DNA from: Amphritea atlantica
GTDB lineage: Bacteria > Pseudomonadota > Gammaproteobacteria > Pseudomonadales > Balneatricaceae
Assembly: GCF_018860855.1 (NCBI RefSeq)
Contig: NZ_JAHKQE010000012.1
Coordinates: 48,892 to 112,891 of the forward strand
Direction: 5' to 3'
DNA: 64,000 nt
The notes beneath the pieces were generated by a model. That model worked only from the letters and a program-made list of their open reading frames with translations, had not been told where the DNA came from and did not search any database. The translations under genes and the position numbers were made by a program. The stretch's first letter is position 1, and every line of letters begins with the position of its first letter. Below, piece by piece: positions 26,644 to 34,983 of the stretch.

Positions 26644-28366
26644 GTTGATAGCCATGTTCCAGTAGATATACAAACTCTTCGTAGGGGATAGGTTTGCTGT
26701 ATAGGTACCCTTGAGCTTGATGGCAACCATAGCGGGTCAGGAAGTTAAGCTGCTGCTGGGTTTCAACCCCTTCGGCGATGATCTCTTTATTGAGGCTGTG
26801 GGCCAATCGAATCAGAGCTTTGACAATTTCGCGATCATCGGTGTTTTCCATCACGCCGGACACAAAGGATCGATCTATTTTTAGGCTACTGATTGGCAGC
26901 TTCTGCAGTAATGAGAATGAAGAGTAGCCGGTGCCAAAGTCATCCAGTGAGAAGTTGATGCCGAGGGTGTGTAACTCTTCGATGCCCTCTTGCACATGAA
27001 CTTCATTGTTGAACAGTGCAGATTCGGTCAGTTCAAACTCGAGAATGGACGTATCGATCGTGTATTTATTGATCAGGCGTTGGATTGTCCGACAGAGATA
27101 ACTGTCCTGAAACTGGCGGAAGGAAAGGTTAACGCTCAGTCTTTCGATAGTTAGACCGCTTGCTAGAATTCGCTGAAGGTCTTGTCCTGCTTGTTGAATC
27201 ACCCAATAACCGATAGGCACGATTAGACCCGTACGTTCGGCGGTTGGTATAAAGGCATCGGGGTAGATTAGCCCTTTTTTGGGATGTCGCCAGCGAATTA
27301 AGCCCTCCGCGCCGATAATGTTACCGGTCATAATGTCCACGCGTGGCTGATAGAAGAGTTCAAATTCATTACGGCGGATGGCGTTAATCAGCTCCGGCTC
27401 GATGGCTATATGAGCTTGCTCAGTAGAGTGATCTTGCTGGTCGAAAATGATGTAGCTACAACAGCTTTTCTCTTTCGCCTTGATTCTAGCCAGTGTTGCC
27501 TGATTGATCAGGGTGTCGATTTCGCAGTGTTGCTTTGGGGCTAGGGCGACCCCTATGCTGCAGGGGAGAATGACTTCTAAATCTTGATAGGTATAAGGCT
27601 GTCTTAGGCTATGAATGATCTGTTTACAGAGTTCGGTGGTCTGTTGGGTAAGGCTTTTATGGCTAGATGCGCCTTGTAGCAGAATGAATTCATCGTTTCC
27701 CTGTCGGCAGATCAGACCGGGCGACAGCGTTGTTAGCCGCTGACTCATCTCTTTAACAACGATGTCACCGGCGGTATAGCCGTTAAGATTATTGAAGCGC
27801 CTGAAGCCATCCAGATCGACATTGATCAGTGCGAAATGTTTTACGGCTGAGGACTTTTTTGGTGATATAAGTTGCTCCCCTAGCTCTTTATAAAATTGCT
27901 GCCGGTTCATCATCCCCGTCAATGGGTCGAGCTGGTTAAGCCGTTCGATCTTGGTACGATATTGATAAACTTTGAGGTTATAGCGGAGCACTCTTTGCAG
28001 TATTTCATCGGTGCATTCGGCGGTAGATATAAAGTCGTTGGCTCGCCAAAGCATCGATTCATCAATACGATCGGTATCGATTTTATCGTCAAACAGAATG
28101 ATCGGAATCATCGGGTATAATTGACGTAGATAGTGCAGCTCAGAGAGGGCGTTAGTATCGGTATAGCAGGTATGTAAGAAAATCAGCCGAAAATCAGCTT
28201 GTGCTAGCGCTTTAGACGCTTGATCAAAAGAGCATTGCCTGGGTTTACACTGATGTCGCTGCAACAGATCTACCATTCTAGAGGTATCAATTCCGCAACT
28301 GTCAATGATTAAACATTCTGGGTTGTTTGAAGCTACAGACAACATATCAAATACACTAGAGAGCAA
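26615..28366 (-). CDS. Receiver-like GGDEF-EAL protein with degenerate cyclase site
   Basis: A 583-residue cytoplasmic protein. The N-terminal region (about 15-130) folds like a response-regulator receiver, but the phospho-acceptor position is LIFLHTC, lacking the aspartate. The GGDEF domain (about 135-315) has GNDEF at 223-227 and no RxxD, so cyclase activity is doubtful. The EAL domain (about 320-570) reads EGL at 354-356 but keeps ExTE (FELTES), DDFGTGYSS, LKID and AEGVET, so phosphodiesterase activity is likely. It overlaps comM tail to tail by 29 bases. Transcribed divergently from rep. Confidence 0.88.
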   Translation of the reverse strand: MLSSVFDMLSVASNNPECLIIDSCGIDTSRMVDLLQRHQCKPRQCSFDQASKALAQADFRLIFLHTCYTDTNALSELHYLRQLYPMIPIILFDDKIDTDRIDESMLWRANDFISTAECTDEILQRVLRYNLKVYQYRTKIERLNQLDPLTGMMNRQQFYKELGEQLISPKKSSAVKHFALINVDLDGFRRFNNLNGYTAGDIVVKEMSQRLTTLSPGLICRQGNDEFILLQGASSHKSLTQQTTELCKQIIHSLRQPYTYQDLEVILPCSIGVALAPKQHCEIDTLINQATLARIKAKEKSCCSYIIFDQQDHSTEQAHIAIEPELINAIRRNEFELFYQPRVDIMTGNIIGAEGLIRWRHPKKGLIYPDAFIPTAERTGLIVPIGYWVIQQAGQDLQRILASGLTIERLSVNLSFRQFQDSYLCRTIQRLINKYTIDTSILEFELTESALFNNEVHVQEGIEELHTLGINFSLDDFGTGYSSFSLLQKLPISSLKIDRSFVSGVMENTDDREIVKALIRLAHSLNKEIIAEGVETQQQLNFLTRYGCHQAQGYLYSKPIPYEEFVYLLEHGYQLKEESAATL

Positions 28367-28606
28367 ACTACCATGTTCATTCCCTCCTATTTTCTACTGA
28401 AAAGACAATTCATTCCATGCGATAATTGTCCCCCTGTAAGCGACTAAAGAGTAACACGCAAATTTCCAGAGTTAAACGTTTGTTTGGATGTTTATTGCTT
28501 TAAAAACAATCAATTATCGTGTTTTTGGTGTTTTGTTTTAAAAGTTTAACGTAACGCTATCGGCCGCCTATAGGCAAAACTTTAGCCTTCAGAGTTAGTA
28601 TTTATA

Positions 28607-30622
28607 ATGTCGAGACTTAATCCGAAGCAGCGGGAAGCCGTAGATTACATCAGCGGGCCTCTTTTGGTGCTGGCTGGTGCAGGCTCAGGTAAGACCAGTG
28701 TGATCACCCGTAAGATTGCCTATCTGATAGAGACCTGTGGCATCAAAGCGCATAACATTGCCGCGGTTACCTTTACGAATAAAGCCTCCCGTGAAATGAA
28801 AGAGCGGGTTAATTCGTTAGTTAAGGGTAAAGCCACCCGAGGGTTAACAGTTTCAACGTTTCATAACCTAGGGCTCACCATTATTCGCAAAGAGCTTAAA
28901 ACGCTGGGTTTTAAATCGGGCTTTTCACTGTTTGATGATCAAGATAGTAAAGCGTTGTTGAAAAGCTTGCTACTGCATCATGACGAAGAAACCGATCAGG
29001 TTGATTCCATTCAGCATACGATCTCAAATTGGAAGAACGATATGCTAGGGCCGGATCAGGCGTTGGCAAGCGCTGAAGGCCCTGCAGAAGTTCTCGCCGC
29101 CCGAGCCTATGAGGCTTATCAGAAGAGTCTTAAAGCTTATAATGCGGTGGATTTTGATGATCTGATTCTGTTGCCGGTGCAGCTGTTTATTCAGCATGCG
29201 GAGATTTTAGAGCGTTGGCAAAATAAGATTCGCTATCTGCTCGTTGATGAGTATCAAGATACCAACGTCACTCAATATTTACTGGTTAAAATGCTGGTGG
29301 GTACGCGAGGAATGCTCACCGTTGTGGGTGATGATGATCAGTCGATCTATTCATGGCGGGGTGCACGGCCCGAGAATCTGGTGCAGTTGCAGGAAGATTT
29401 TCCTTCGTTAAAAGTCGTCAAGTTGGAACAGAATTATCGTTCTACCGGCCGTATTCTAAAGGCGGCGAATACGGTTATTGCGAATAACCCCCACGTGTTT
29501 GATAAAACACTGTGGAGCGATATGGGGTTTGGTGATCCACTGCGGGTGGTGTTTACCCGCAATGAAGATGGCGAGTGTGAACGTATTGCCACTGAGATAT
29601 TGGATCTGCACCTGCGTAAGCGATATCAATTTAAGGATTTCGCGATTCTGTACCGGGGTAACCACCAGGCCCGCTTGCTCGAACTGAAGCTGCAAAGCTA
29701 TCAGGTGCCGTATAAGCTTAACGGCGGAACCTCTTTCTTTGGTCGCGCCGAGATTAAGGACATCATGTCCTATATGAAGGTGTTGGTGAATCCTGATGAT
29801 GATAATGCGTTTCTGCGGATCATTAACCTACCGCGACGGGAAATTGGGCATACAACGCTGCAGGGCTTGGGTGAATATGCTACCGAGCGGCAGACCAGTT
29901 TGTTTAATGCGTGCAGTGAGTTAGGACTAGAGCAAATATTGAAGCCTGCTCAGGTTGAACGATTGCGCCGCTTTAAAAACTGGTTGGAAGGCATTTATCA
30001 GCAGTGCGAGCAGGGCGACCCTATCGATGCTGTGCGCAAGATGATAGAGGATATTGATTTTGCTGGCTGGATTGCACAGAACAGCTCCAGTGACACCGTG
30101 GCTGAACGGCGGATGCAGAATGTCTGGATATTGGTTGATTCTCTGCGCAATACACTGGAACGTTTGCAGGAGGATGACCCCGATGCCGGTATTCGCGAGG
30201 CGATCGCTCGGCTGATTCTGATGGACATTATGGAACGGCAAGAGGAGGAAGACGATTCTGACCGAGTCCAGTTGATGACGCTGCATGCCTCTAAAGGGTT
30301 GGAGTTTGATCATGTTTATCTGATGGGGATGGAAGAGGAGATTCTGCCTCATCGAAATAGTATCGAAAACGGTGATATTGAAGAGGAGCGGCGGCTCGCC
30401 TATGTGGGCATCACTCGGGCGAAAAAAACGCTGACGATGACGCTTGCTCGTAAACGTAAGCAGTTTGGTGAACTCATCGACTGTCAGCCGAGCCGCTTTC
30501 TAGATGAGTTACCCGAAGACGACCTAGAGTATGAGGGGCGGGGTGAAGTCTGCGAGGCAACCAATAAAGCTCGTGGAAACGCTACGTTGAGTGGTTTGCG
30601 TGGCTTATTAGATGATCTCTAG
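28607..30622 (+). CDS. rep: ATP-dependent DNA helicase Rep
   Basis: Superfamily I 3'-5' helicase of 671 residues that clears proteins ahead of the replication fork. Motif I is AGAGSGKTSV, motif II VDEYQDTN, motif III GDDDQSIYSWRGA, motif V LMTLHASKGLEF and motif VI AYVGITRAKKTL. The length and the starting MSRLNPKQREAV fit Rep rather than UvrD. A perfect bidirectional terminator follows, shared with the convergent cytochrome gene. Confidence 0.96.
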   Translation: MSRLNPKQREAVDYISGPLLVLAGAGSGKTSVITRKIAYLIETCGIKAHNIAAVTFTNKASREMKERVNSLVKGKATRGLTVSTFHNLGLTIIRKELKTLGFKSGFSLFDDQDSKALLKSLLLHHDEETDQVDSIQHTISNWKNDMLGPDQALASAEGPAEVLAARAYEAYQKSLKAYNAVDFDDLILLPVQLFIQHAEILERWQNKIRYLLVDEYQDTNVTQYLLVKMLVGTRGMLTVVGDDDQSIYSWRGARPENLVQLQEDFPSLKVVKLEQNYRSTGRILKAANTVIANNPHVFDKTLWSDMGFGDPLRVVFTRNEDGECERIATEILDLHLRKRYQFKDFAILYRGNHQARLLELKLQSYQVPYKLNGGTSFFGRAEIKDIMSYMKVLVNPDDDNAFLRIINLPRREIGHTTLQGLGEYATERQTSLFNACSELGLEQILKPAQVERLRRFKNWLEGIYQQCEQGDPIDAVRKMIEDIDFAGWIAQNSSSDTVAERRMQNVWILVDSLRNTLERLQEDDPDAGIREAIARLILMDIMERQEEEDDSDRVQLMTLHASKGLEFDHVYLMGMEEEILPHRNSIENGDIEEERRLAYVGITRAKKTLTMTLARKRKQFGELIDCQPSRFLDELPEDDLEYEGRGEVCEATNKARGNATLSGLRGLLDDL

Positions 30623-30640
30623 CGGTTAAATTCAAGCCAT

Positions 30641-30668
30641 AAAAAAGGCCGCTTCAGCGGCCTTTTTT
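30641..30668. terminator. Bidirectional terminator between rep and cytochrome c5
   Basis: AAAAAAGGCCGC / GCGGCCTTTTTT with loop TTCA, perfectly symmetric. It serves rep on the plus strand and the cytochrome gene on the minus strand. Confidence 0.92.
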
Positions 30669-30683
30669 GATAGCGCTCAAATA

Positions 30684-31106
30684 TTATTTTGCACTGTCGA
30701 GCATATATTGAACAGCGGCTTGGATTTCATCATCAGAACAGGCGGCGCAAGTACCGCGAGGAGGCATTGCATTAAAACCGTTCAGTGCGCTTTGCATCAG
30801 TGTTTCCATGCCTTTGGCGCCGCGATCAGTCCACTCGCTAGTACCAAACTTAGGTGCGCCCAATACGCCAGTAGAGTGACAAGCAGTACAGCTAGCGTTG
30901 TAAACGTCTGATCCGGAACGTGCACCAGCTGATGCTGAAGGCGCGGGAGCACTGGCACACTCATCGCCTTCGACGCAGACAGATCCAACTTTTTGGATAC
31001 GCTCGATAATGGCGTCATTATCAGTGTTGGCCATTGTTGAAGTGGCCAGAAATCCCAGTACTACAGCAAACAGGGTAGAAATAGCTTTGGCAGCAAATTT
31101 ACTCAC
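30684..31106 (-). CDS. Cytochrome c5-family protein
   Basis: Periplasmic monoheme cytochrome c of 140 residues. The GTG at 31106 is chosen: it gives a clean signal peptide (SKFAAKAISTLFAVVLGFLA, cleavage after TMA) and TGAGG lies 8 bases before it, whereas the longer frame to 31223 adds 39 residues with no signal character. The heme-binding motif is CTACH (73-77), and the distal methionine is in NAMPPRG (M114). A CAAC pair follows, typical of cytochrome c5. A linker rich in Ala, Ser and Pro separates the N-terminal part. Likely an electron carrier to oxidases. Confidence 0.9.
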   Translation of the reverse strand: MSKFAAKAISTLFAVVLGFLATSTMANTDNDAIIERIQKVGSVCVEGDECASAPAPSASAGARSGSDVYNASCTACHSTGVLGAPKFGTSEWTDRGAKGMETLMQSALNGFNAMPPRGTCAACSDDEIQAAVQYMLDSAK

Positions 31107-31521
31107 AGTCACGACCTCATCATCGCTAATTTTAAAAACGGGTAGCTGCAGGGACGTCTCTAACGGACTGGTTACAGCGTTTATAAATACATTTCGGCCG
31201 GCATTATAGCGGTAATTACCCACAACGAAAATGGGTGTTGCTCTTATCAGGACTAAATAATTAGTAATAGGGCGCGAAAAAGGCCGAGAGATCGAATTAA
31301 ATGGCCTTTTAGCTGGCGAGAATAGGGTTTTTAGTGTTTTATATAGATATGGACTTTTTTGCCTTTAACACTTGCTCCGCAGGACTGTAGAACAGTCAGT
31401 TGTCGCGTAACTTACAGACCGTAAAAAGGATTTATATGGTGACGGGTTTCGTCTTTTTGCAAGAGCGCTGTTTATCTACCGTTGTTTTATGCCGAAACGG
31501 TAGACTAGTTGGGATATTCTG
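31107..31521. other. Intergenic region between cytochrome c5 and a GGDEF-EAL gene
   Basis: No gene is supported. The stretch holds the divergent promoters. A stem AAAAGGCC / GGCCTTTT is visible at 31278-31310, and a small GACTGT / ACAGTC hairpin lies at about 31383-31397. A weak GACG / CGTC hairpin with T5 is at 31441. No cyclic-di-GMP riboswitch pattern was recognised. Confidence 0.45.
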
Positions 31522-33633
31522 ATGTCTCAGCAATCCTCTGTTTCCGTCACCCGCCGGCTGCATCGCCTATTTGTCACTTCCGTGGCGGTTGTTTTGTTGA
31601 TCACCGGCTTGGTTGTACTTAGTTTTGAGTTGTTCAACAATCGCAATTTCATGATTGACCGAGCCCATGTTTTCTCTGAGCTCGCCACCCCTCACTTGGC
31701 TAATGTTTTGATGGTCGACGCATCTCCGGTGTCGACTACATCATTATTGGATAGCTATTTTTCTGAGCCAAATTTATTAGGCGTTTACGTTTATCGAACG
31801 GATGGTTCGGAGTTTATTCGGGCGGTTAAAGACGGGCTTGAGGAACCTCTACCCAGCCCCTCCTTTCTGCTCCGAACGGGGTTAAAGGAAGGGCATCAGA
31901 TTAGTTTTAATCTATTTGAGTACAGTGTGCCGATTAGATACAACGGCGAGTTGGTTGGTCAGCTTTATTTGCAATATGGATTGGCGGCTATCGAGCAGCA
32001 GATGCTGTTTTACCTATTGTTTGGTGTGGTTCTCTATTGTCTATCGTTACTAGGGGTGTCGCTACTGTCCAAACGGATACAGCGGAATATTTCGGAGCCA
32101 GTAGACGAGATACTGCGGGCTATGGAGCAGGTAACGGTTCAGAAAAACTACGCGCTAACCATTCCGGAAAAAGGTAAGCAGGGAGAGCTGTATGAGCTGA
32201 TCCGCGGCTTTAATCGTATGTTGGAGCAGATCAACAAAAGTGCCTCGGAACTTCAATCGCATCAAGAAACGATTGAGCAACATGTCTATTTTGACCCGCT
32301 GACCGGGTTGGCGAATCGTCGTATGCTGATACAGCGCATGGAGCAAGAGGTATTGCGGGCGAAACGGTCGGGGCAGATAGGAGCGTTGGTCTATCTAGAT
32401 TTGGATCATTTCAAAACGATTAATGATTCGCTGGGACATAATGTGGGTGATGCGGTGTTAAATAGCGTTGCCGCCCGGATACGTGCATCAGTCCGAAAGG
32501 GCGATACTCCCGCCCGATTGGGGGGTGATGAGTTTGTGGTGTTACTGCCTGATTTAGGTAAGGCAGAGTCATCTGCGACCCATAATGCCCTCAGTATTGC
32601 AGAAAAAATTCGTCAAGGCATCTCCTCTGCACACCAAATTGATGGACGGGATTTACATGTGACCCCAAGTATCGGGATCGCCCTGTTTGATGGGAAAAAG
32701 AATGAACTTGAAAATCTACTGATGCAAGCGGATTTGGCAATGTACCGGGCCAAAGAAGAGGGGCGTAATCAGGTGCGCTTTTTTCTTGAGCAGATGCAGG
32801 AACATGCTGATCAGCGTCAGCAGGTTGAAGAGAACCTGAGACAAGCGATCAAGGATGATAAGTTGTTTGTTTGTTATCAGCCGCTAGTGAAGAGTAATGG
32901 GCGTATTGTCGGTGCCGAAGCGTTGGTACGTTGGGCGGATGAGAAGCAGGGTTTAATCAATCCTTCAGCCTTTATACCGATTGCAGAGATGACCGATCTG
33001 ATCTGCAGTGTGGGTCAATGGGTCTTGACCGATGTCTGCAAGCAGATGGCGGAATGGGAAAGGCAGGGTAAAAAATTGGTGGTCTCTATCAATATCAGCC
33101 CTCGCGAGTTTCAGCAGAACGACTTTGTTGAGCAGGTGCAGGATATTGTTCTAGGTACTGGCGTTAGGGCCGAGTATTTGGTGTTTGAGCTAACAGAAGG
33201 GATTTTATTAAATCATATCGAGGCGGTGAAGACGAAGATGAAGCGTCTTTCTCAGTTAGGCATCCGTTTCTCGTTGGATGATTTTGGCACCGGCTATTCT
33301 TCGCTACAATATTTGAAGCAGCTGCCTTTGGATACATTAAAGATCGATCAGTCTTTTGTTCAGGACATCACGACCGACAGTAGTGACGCCACGATCGTTT
33401 CCACCATTATTGCGATGGCTCGAACGTTAGGTATTAATGTCGTTGCCGAAGGTGTAGAGAAACGCGAAGAACTGGAATATCTTGAACGTTGGGGTTGTCA
33501 GTTATTCCAGGGATTCTATTTCAGCCGTCCGGTACGGGCAAAGCGGATGGGGACACTGATTCCTGAAGCCGGTGAAAATCAATTACGGGAAGTGCCGATC
33601 ATCTCGTATAAGAAACATCAATTTACCAATTAA
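31522..33633 (+). CDS. Membrane HAMP-GGDEF-EAL bifunctional c-di-GMP protein
   Basis: A 703-residue inner-membrane protein. Transmembrane helices lie at about 17-36 and 160-181 with a periplasmic CHASE8-like sensor between them. A HAMP domain (about 182-235), GGDEF domain and EAL domain follow. The cyclase site GGDEF (334-338) is intact with RKGD (325-328) as inhibitory site. The phosphodiesterase site EAL (466-468), DDFGTGYSS, LKID and AEGVE are all intact. Both cyclase and phosphodiesterase activities are therefore possible. It is the last gene before a tRNA cluster and has no obvious partner. Confidence 0.9.
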   Translation: MSQQSSVSVTRRLHRLFVTSVAVVLLITGLVVLSFELFNNRNFMIDRAHVFSELATPHLANVLMVDASPVSTTSLLDSYFSEPNLLGVYVYRTDGSEFIRAVKDGLEEPLPSPSFLLRTGLKEGHQISFNLFEYSVPIRYNGELVGQLYLQYGLAAIEQQMLFYLLFGVVLYCLSLLGVSLLSKRIQRNISEPVDEILRAMEQVTVQKNYALTIPEKGKQGELYELIRGFNRMLEQINKSASELQSHQETIEQHVYFDPLTGLANRRMLIQRMEQEVLRAKRSGQIGALVYLDLDHFKTINDSLGHNVGDAVLNSVAARIRASVRKGDTPARLGGDEFVVLLPDLGKAESSATHNALSIAEKIRQGISSAHQIDGRDLHVTPSIGIALFDGKKNELENLLMQADLAMYRAKEEGRNQVRFFLEQMQEHADQRQQVEENLRQAIKDDKLFVCYQPLVKSNGRIVGAEALVRWADEKQGLINPSAFIPIAEMTDLICSVGQWVLTDVCKQMAEWERQGKKLVVSINISPREFQQNDFVEQVQDIVLGTGVRAEYLVFELTEGILLNHIEAVKTKMKRLSQLGIRFSLDDFGTGYSSLQYLKQLPLDTLKIDQSFVQDITTDSSDATIVSTIIAMARTLGINVVAEGVEKREELEYLERWGCQLFQGFYFSRPVRAKRMGTLIPEAGENQLREVPIISYKKHQFTN

Positions 33634-33708
33634 GCGCGATAGCAATTCCGTGGCGATGAAACCTCAATCATTGTCGTATTTATATGATGGAAAATTTCGC
33701 TTTAGCGA

Positions 33709-33737
33709 TAGACAGTACTTCGCTAGATCGGTAATAT
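33709..33737 (+). promoter_or_regulatory. Promoter of the tRNA cluster
   Basis: TAGACA (33709-33714) and TAATAT (33732-33737) are separated by 17 bases. A G/C-rich stretch ACGCCCTC follows at the start site, as in stringently controlled stable-RNA promoters. The first tRNA begins about 20 bases after the predicted start near 33744. Confidence 0.7.
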
Positions 33738-33765
33738 ACACGCCCTCATCTTTACGATGACTTGT

Positions 33766-33842
33766 GCGCCTGTAGCTCAGCTGGATAGAGTAGCAGGTTC
33801 CGATCCTGTTGGTCGGGGGTTCGAATCCCTCCAGGCGCACCA
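33766..33842 (+). tRNA. tRNA-Arg (anticodon CCG)
   Basis: A 77-base cloverleaf with encoded CCA at 33840-33842. The acceptor stem GCGCCTG / CAGGCGC is perfect. The anticodon stem is GCAGG / CCTGT with loop TTCCGAT, giving anticodon CCG. The T loop TTCGAAT is standard. First gene of the cluster. Confidence 0.95.
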
Positions 33843-33847
33843 AAAAA

Positions 33848-34066
33848 TCATTAAGAGCTATAGGTTATTCGTTTGCCAATAGAGCTTAATAAAGTGTTGT
33901 CCGCCTGGCGGGTGAGAAGCTCCGATGGGGTTTGAGCCGAGCGAAGCGAGACAATATGCCGAAGGCATAGCCCGAAGGGAACGGCGTAGCCGTATAATCC
34001 CTCTAGTTACGCCGTAATTTATTAAGAACTACAGGTTGTTCGTCTACCGATAGTCTTTAATAAAGT
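33848..34066. repeat. Paired imperfect 50-base repeats flanking a cluster of triloop hairpins
   Basis: Repeat A (33848-33896) and repeat A' (34020-34066) are similar over about 48 bases and end with the same TTAATAAAGTG. Each can fold as TTAAG....CTTAA with an inner GGT / ACC or GCC stem. Between them are seven consecutive short inverted repeats with 3-base loops (33901-34017). This stretch separates tRNA-Arg from tRNA-Thr. No protein is supported here. Purpose unknown; a structured RNA or mobile repeat remnant is possible. Confidence 0.65.
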
Positions 34067-34100
34067 GCTCAAAGGGTATTACTCTTTAGGCAGATCCAGT

Positions 34101-34176
<76 letters not shown>

Positions 34177-34211
34177 TTTTTATCAGGTTTCTTATAGAAA
34201 CCGACCACTGC

Positions 34212-34289
34212 GGAGTGGTAGTTTGGTTAGTATGTCTGTCACTCTTGTAGGAGTAACGGTCGCGGGTTCGAGTCCCGTATAGTAAGCCA
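34212..34289 (+). pseudogene. Degenerate tRNA-Asp-like unit 1
   Basis: A 78-base unit starting GGAGTGG like the true tRNA-Asp downstream and ending in CCA after the T arm GCGGGTTCGAGTCCCGT. The 3' side ATAGTAA does not pair with GGAGTGG, and the middle carries ACTCTTGTAGGAGT instead of the Asp anticodon arm. It thus lacks the cloverleaf. The unit repeats every 82 bases with CTGC between units. Confidence 0.75.
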
Positions 34290-34293
34290 CTGC

Positions 34294-34371
34294 GGAGTGG
34301 TGGTTTGGTTAGTATGTCTGTCACTCTTGTAGGAGTAACGGTCGCGGGTTTGAGTTCCGTATAGTAAGCCA
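34294..34371 (+). pseudogene. Degenerate tRNA-Asp-like unit 2
   Basis: Second 78-base copy, differing from unit 1 at three positions out of 82, all in the D and T arms. It has the same broken acceptor stem and the same 3' CCA. It is joined to the functional tRNA-Asp by CTGC. The two copies and the tRNA form three tandem units. Confidence 0.75.
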
Positions 34372-34375
34372 CTGC

Positions 34376-34452
34376 GGAGTGGTAGTTCAGTTGGTTAGAA
34401 TACCTGCCTGTCACGCAGGGGGTCGCGGGTTCGAGTCCCGTCCATTCCGCCA
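34376..34452 (+). tRNA. tRNA-Asp (anticodon GTC)
   Basis: A 77-base cloverleaf with encoded CCA. Acceptor GGAGTGG / CCATTCC with one G-U pair; anticodon stem CCTGC / GCAGG with loop CTGTCAC, giving GTC. Third of three tandem tRNA-Asp-like units. Confidence 0.95.
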
Positions 34453-34521
34453 CTATTTAGAGAGACTGTTAGCATGCTGATGGTTATCTCGCCCAGTTAA
34501 CGATTGTTAGCTGTCTGTTAA

Positions 34522-34597
<76 letters not shown>

Positions 34598-34983
34598 TTT
34601 TTCTTAAATCTCTTGTTTAAATGATAGTGCTTGTGATGCGTTGTTACAGGGAAAATTGATCACTGTGCTGACGCGTTTTATTACCTTTATGGTTATCGCA
34701 GTCAGATTCTTTTCCATCGTTTAGGCTGGCCGATGTGCTTTCCTCTTTATCGCTAGAAAGGAAAAATGAGCTGCCGATAACCTTATAACGCTAGGCGCTC
34801 TTGGTGAGATTTTGGTTGTTTTACATTACCTATTGCGTTTGAATAAAGTCGATTGTCGTTGTTGTGCTAGTCGATAGCGGGCCCGGCGAGTGAGATTGAT
34901 TCTTTAATCCTGGGAAACAGCGTACACTGTTTTACTGACTATTCATGGATGTTTGCAAAAGCCATCATACTCATAGGTAATAG
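34598..34983. other. Intergenic region after the tRNA cluster
   Basis: A 386-base region with no supported gene. A T-run begins just after the last tRNA but no strong hairpin was found. It should contain the promoter of the diguanylate cyclase gene at 34984; no clear -35/-10 pair stands out. Confidence 0.45.

Noticed and set aside
31107..31223. N-terminal extension of the cytochrome c5-like protein
   Set aside because: The shorter GTG start gives a proper signal peptide with a ribosome site; the extension has none.
33572..33760. Plus-strand frame overlapping the end of the HAMP-GGDEF-EAL gene and the tRNA promoter
   Set aside because: Short, overlaps a real gene and a promoter, with no supporting motif.
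33843..34100. CRISPR array between tRNA-Arg and tRNA-Thr
   Set aside because: The repeats are only two and imperfect, and the hairpins differ in sequence; there are no regular spacers or cas genes.
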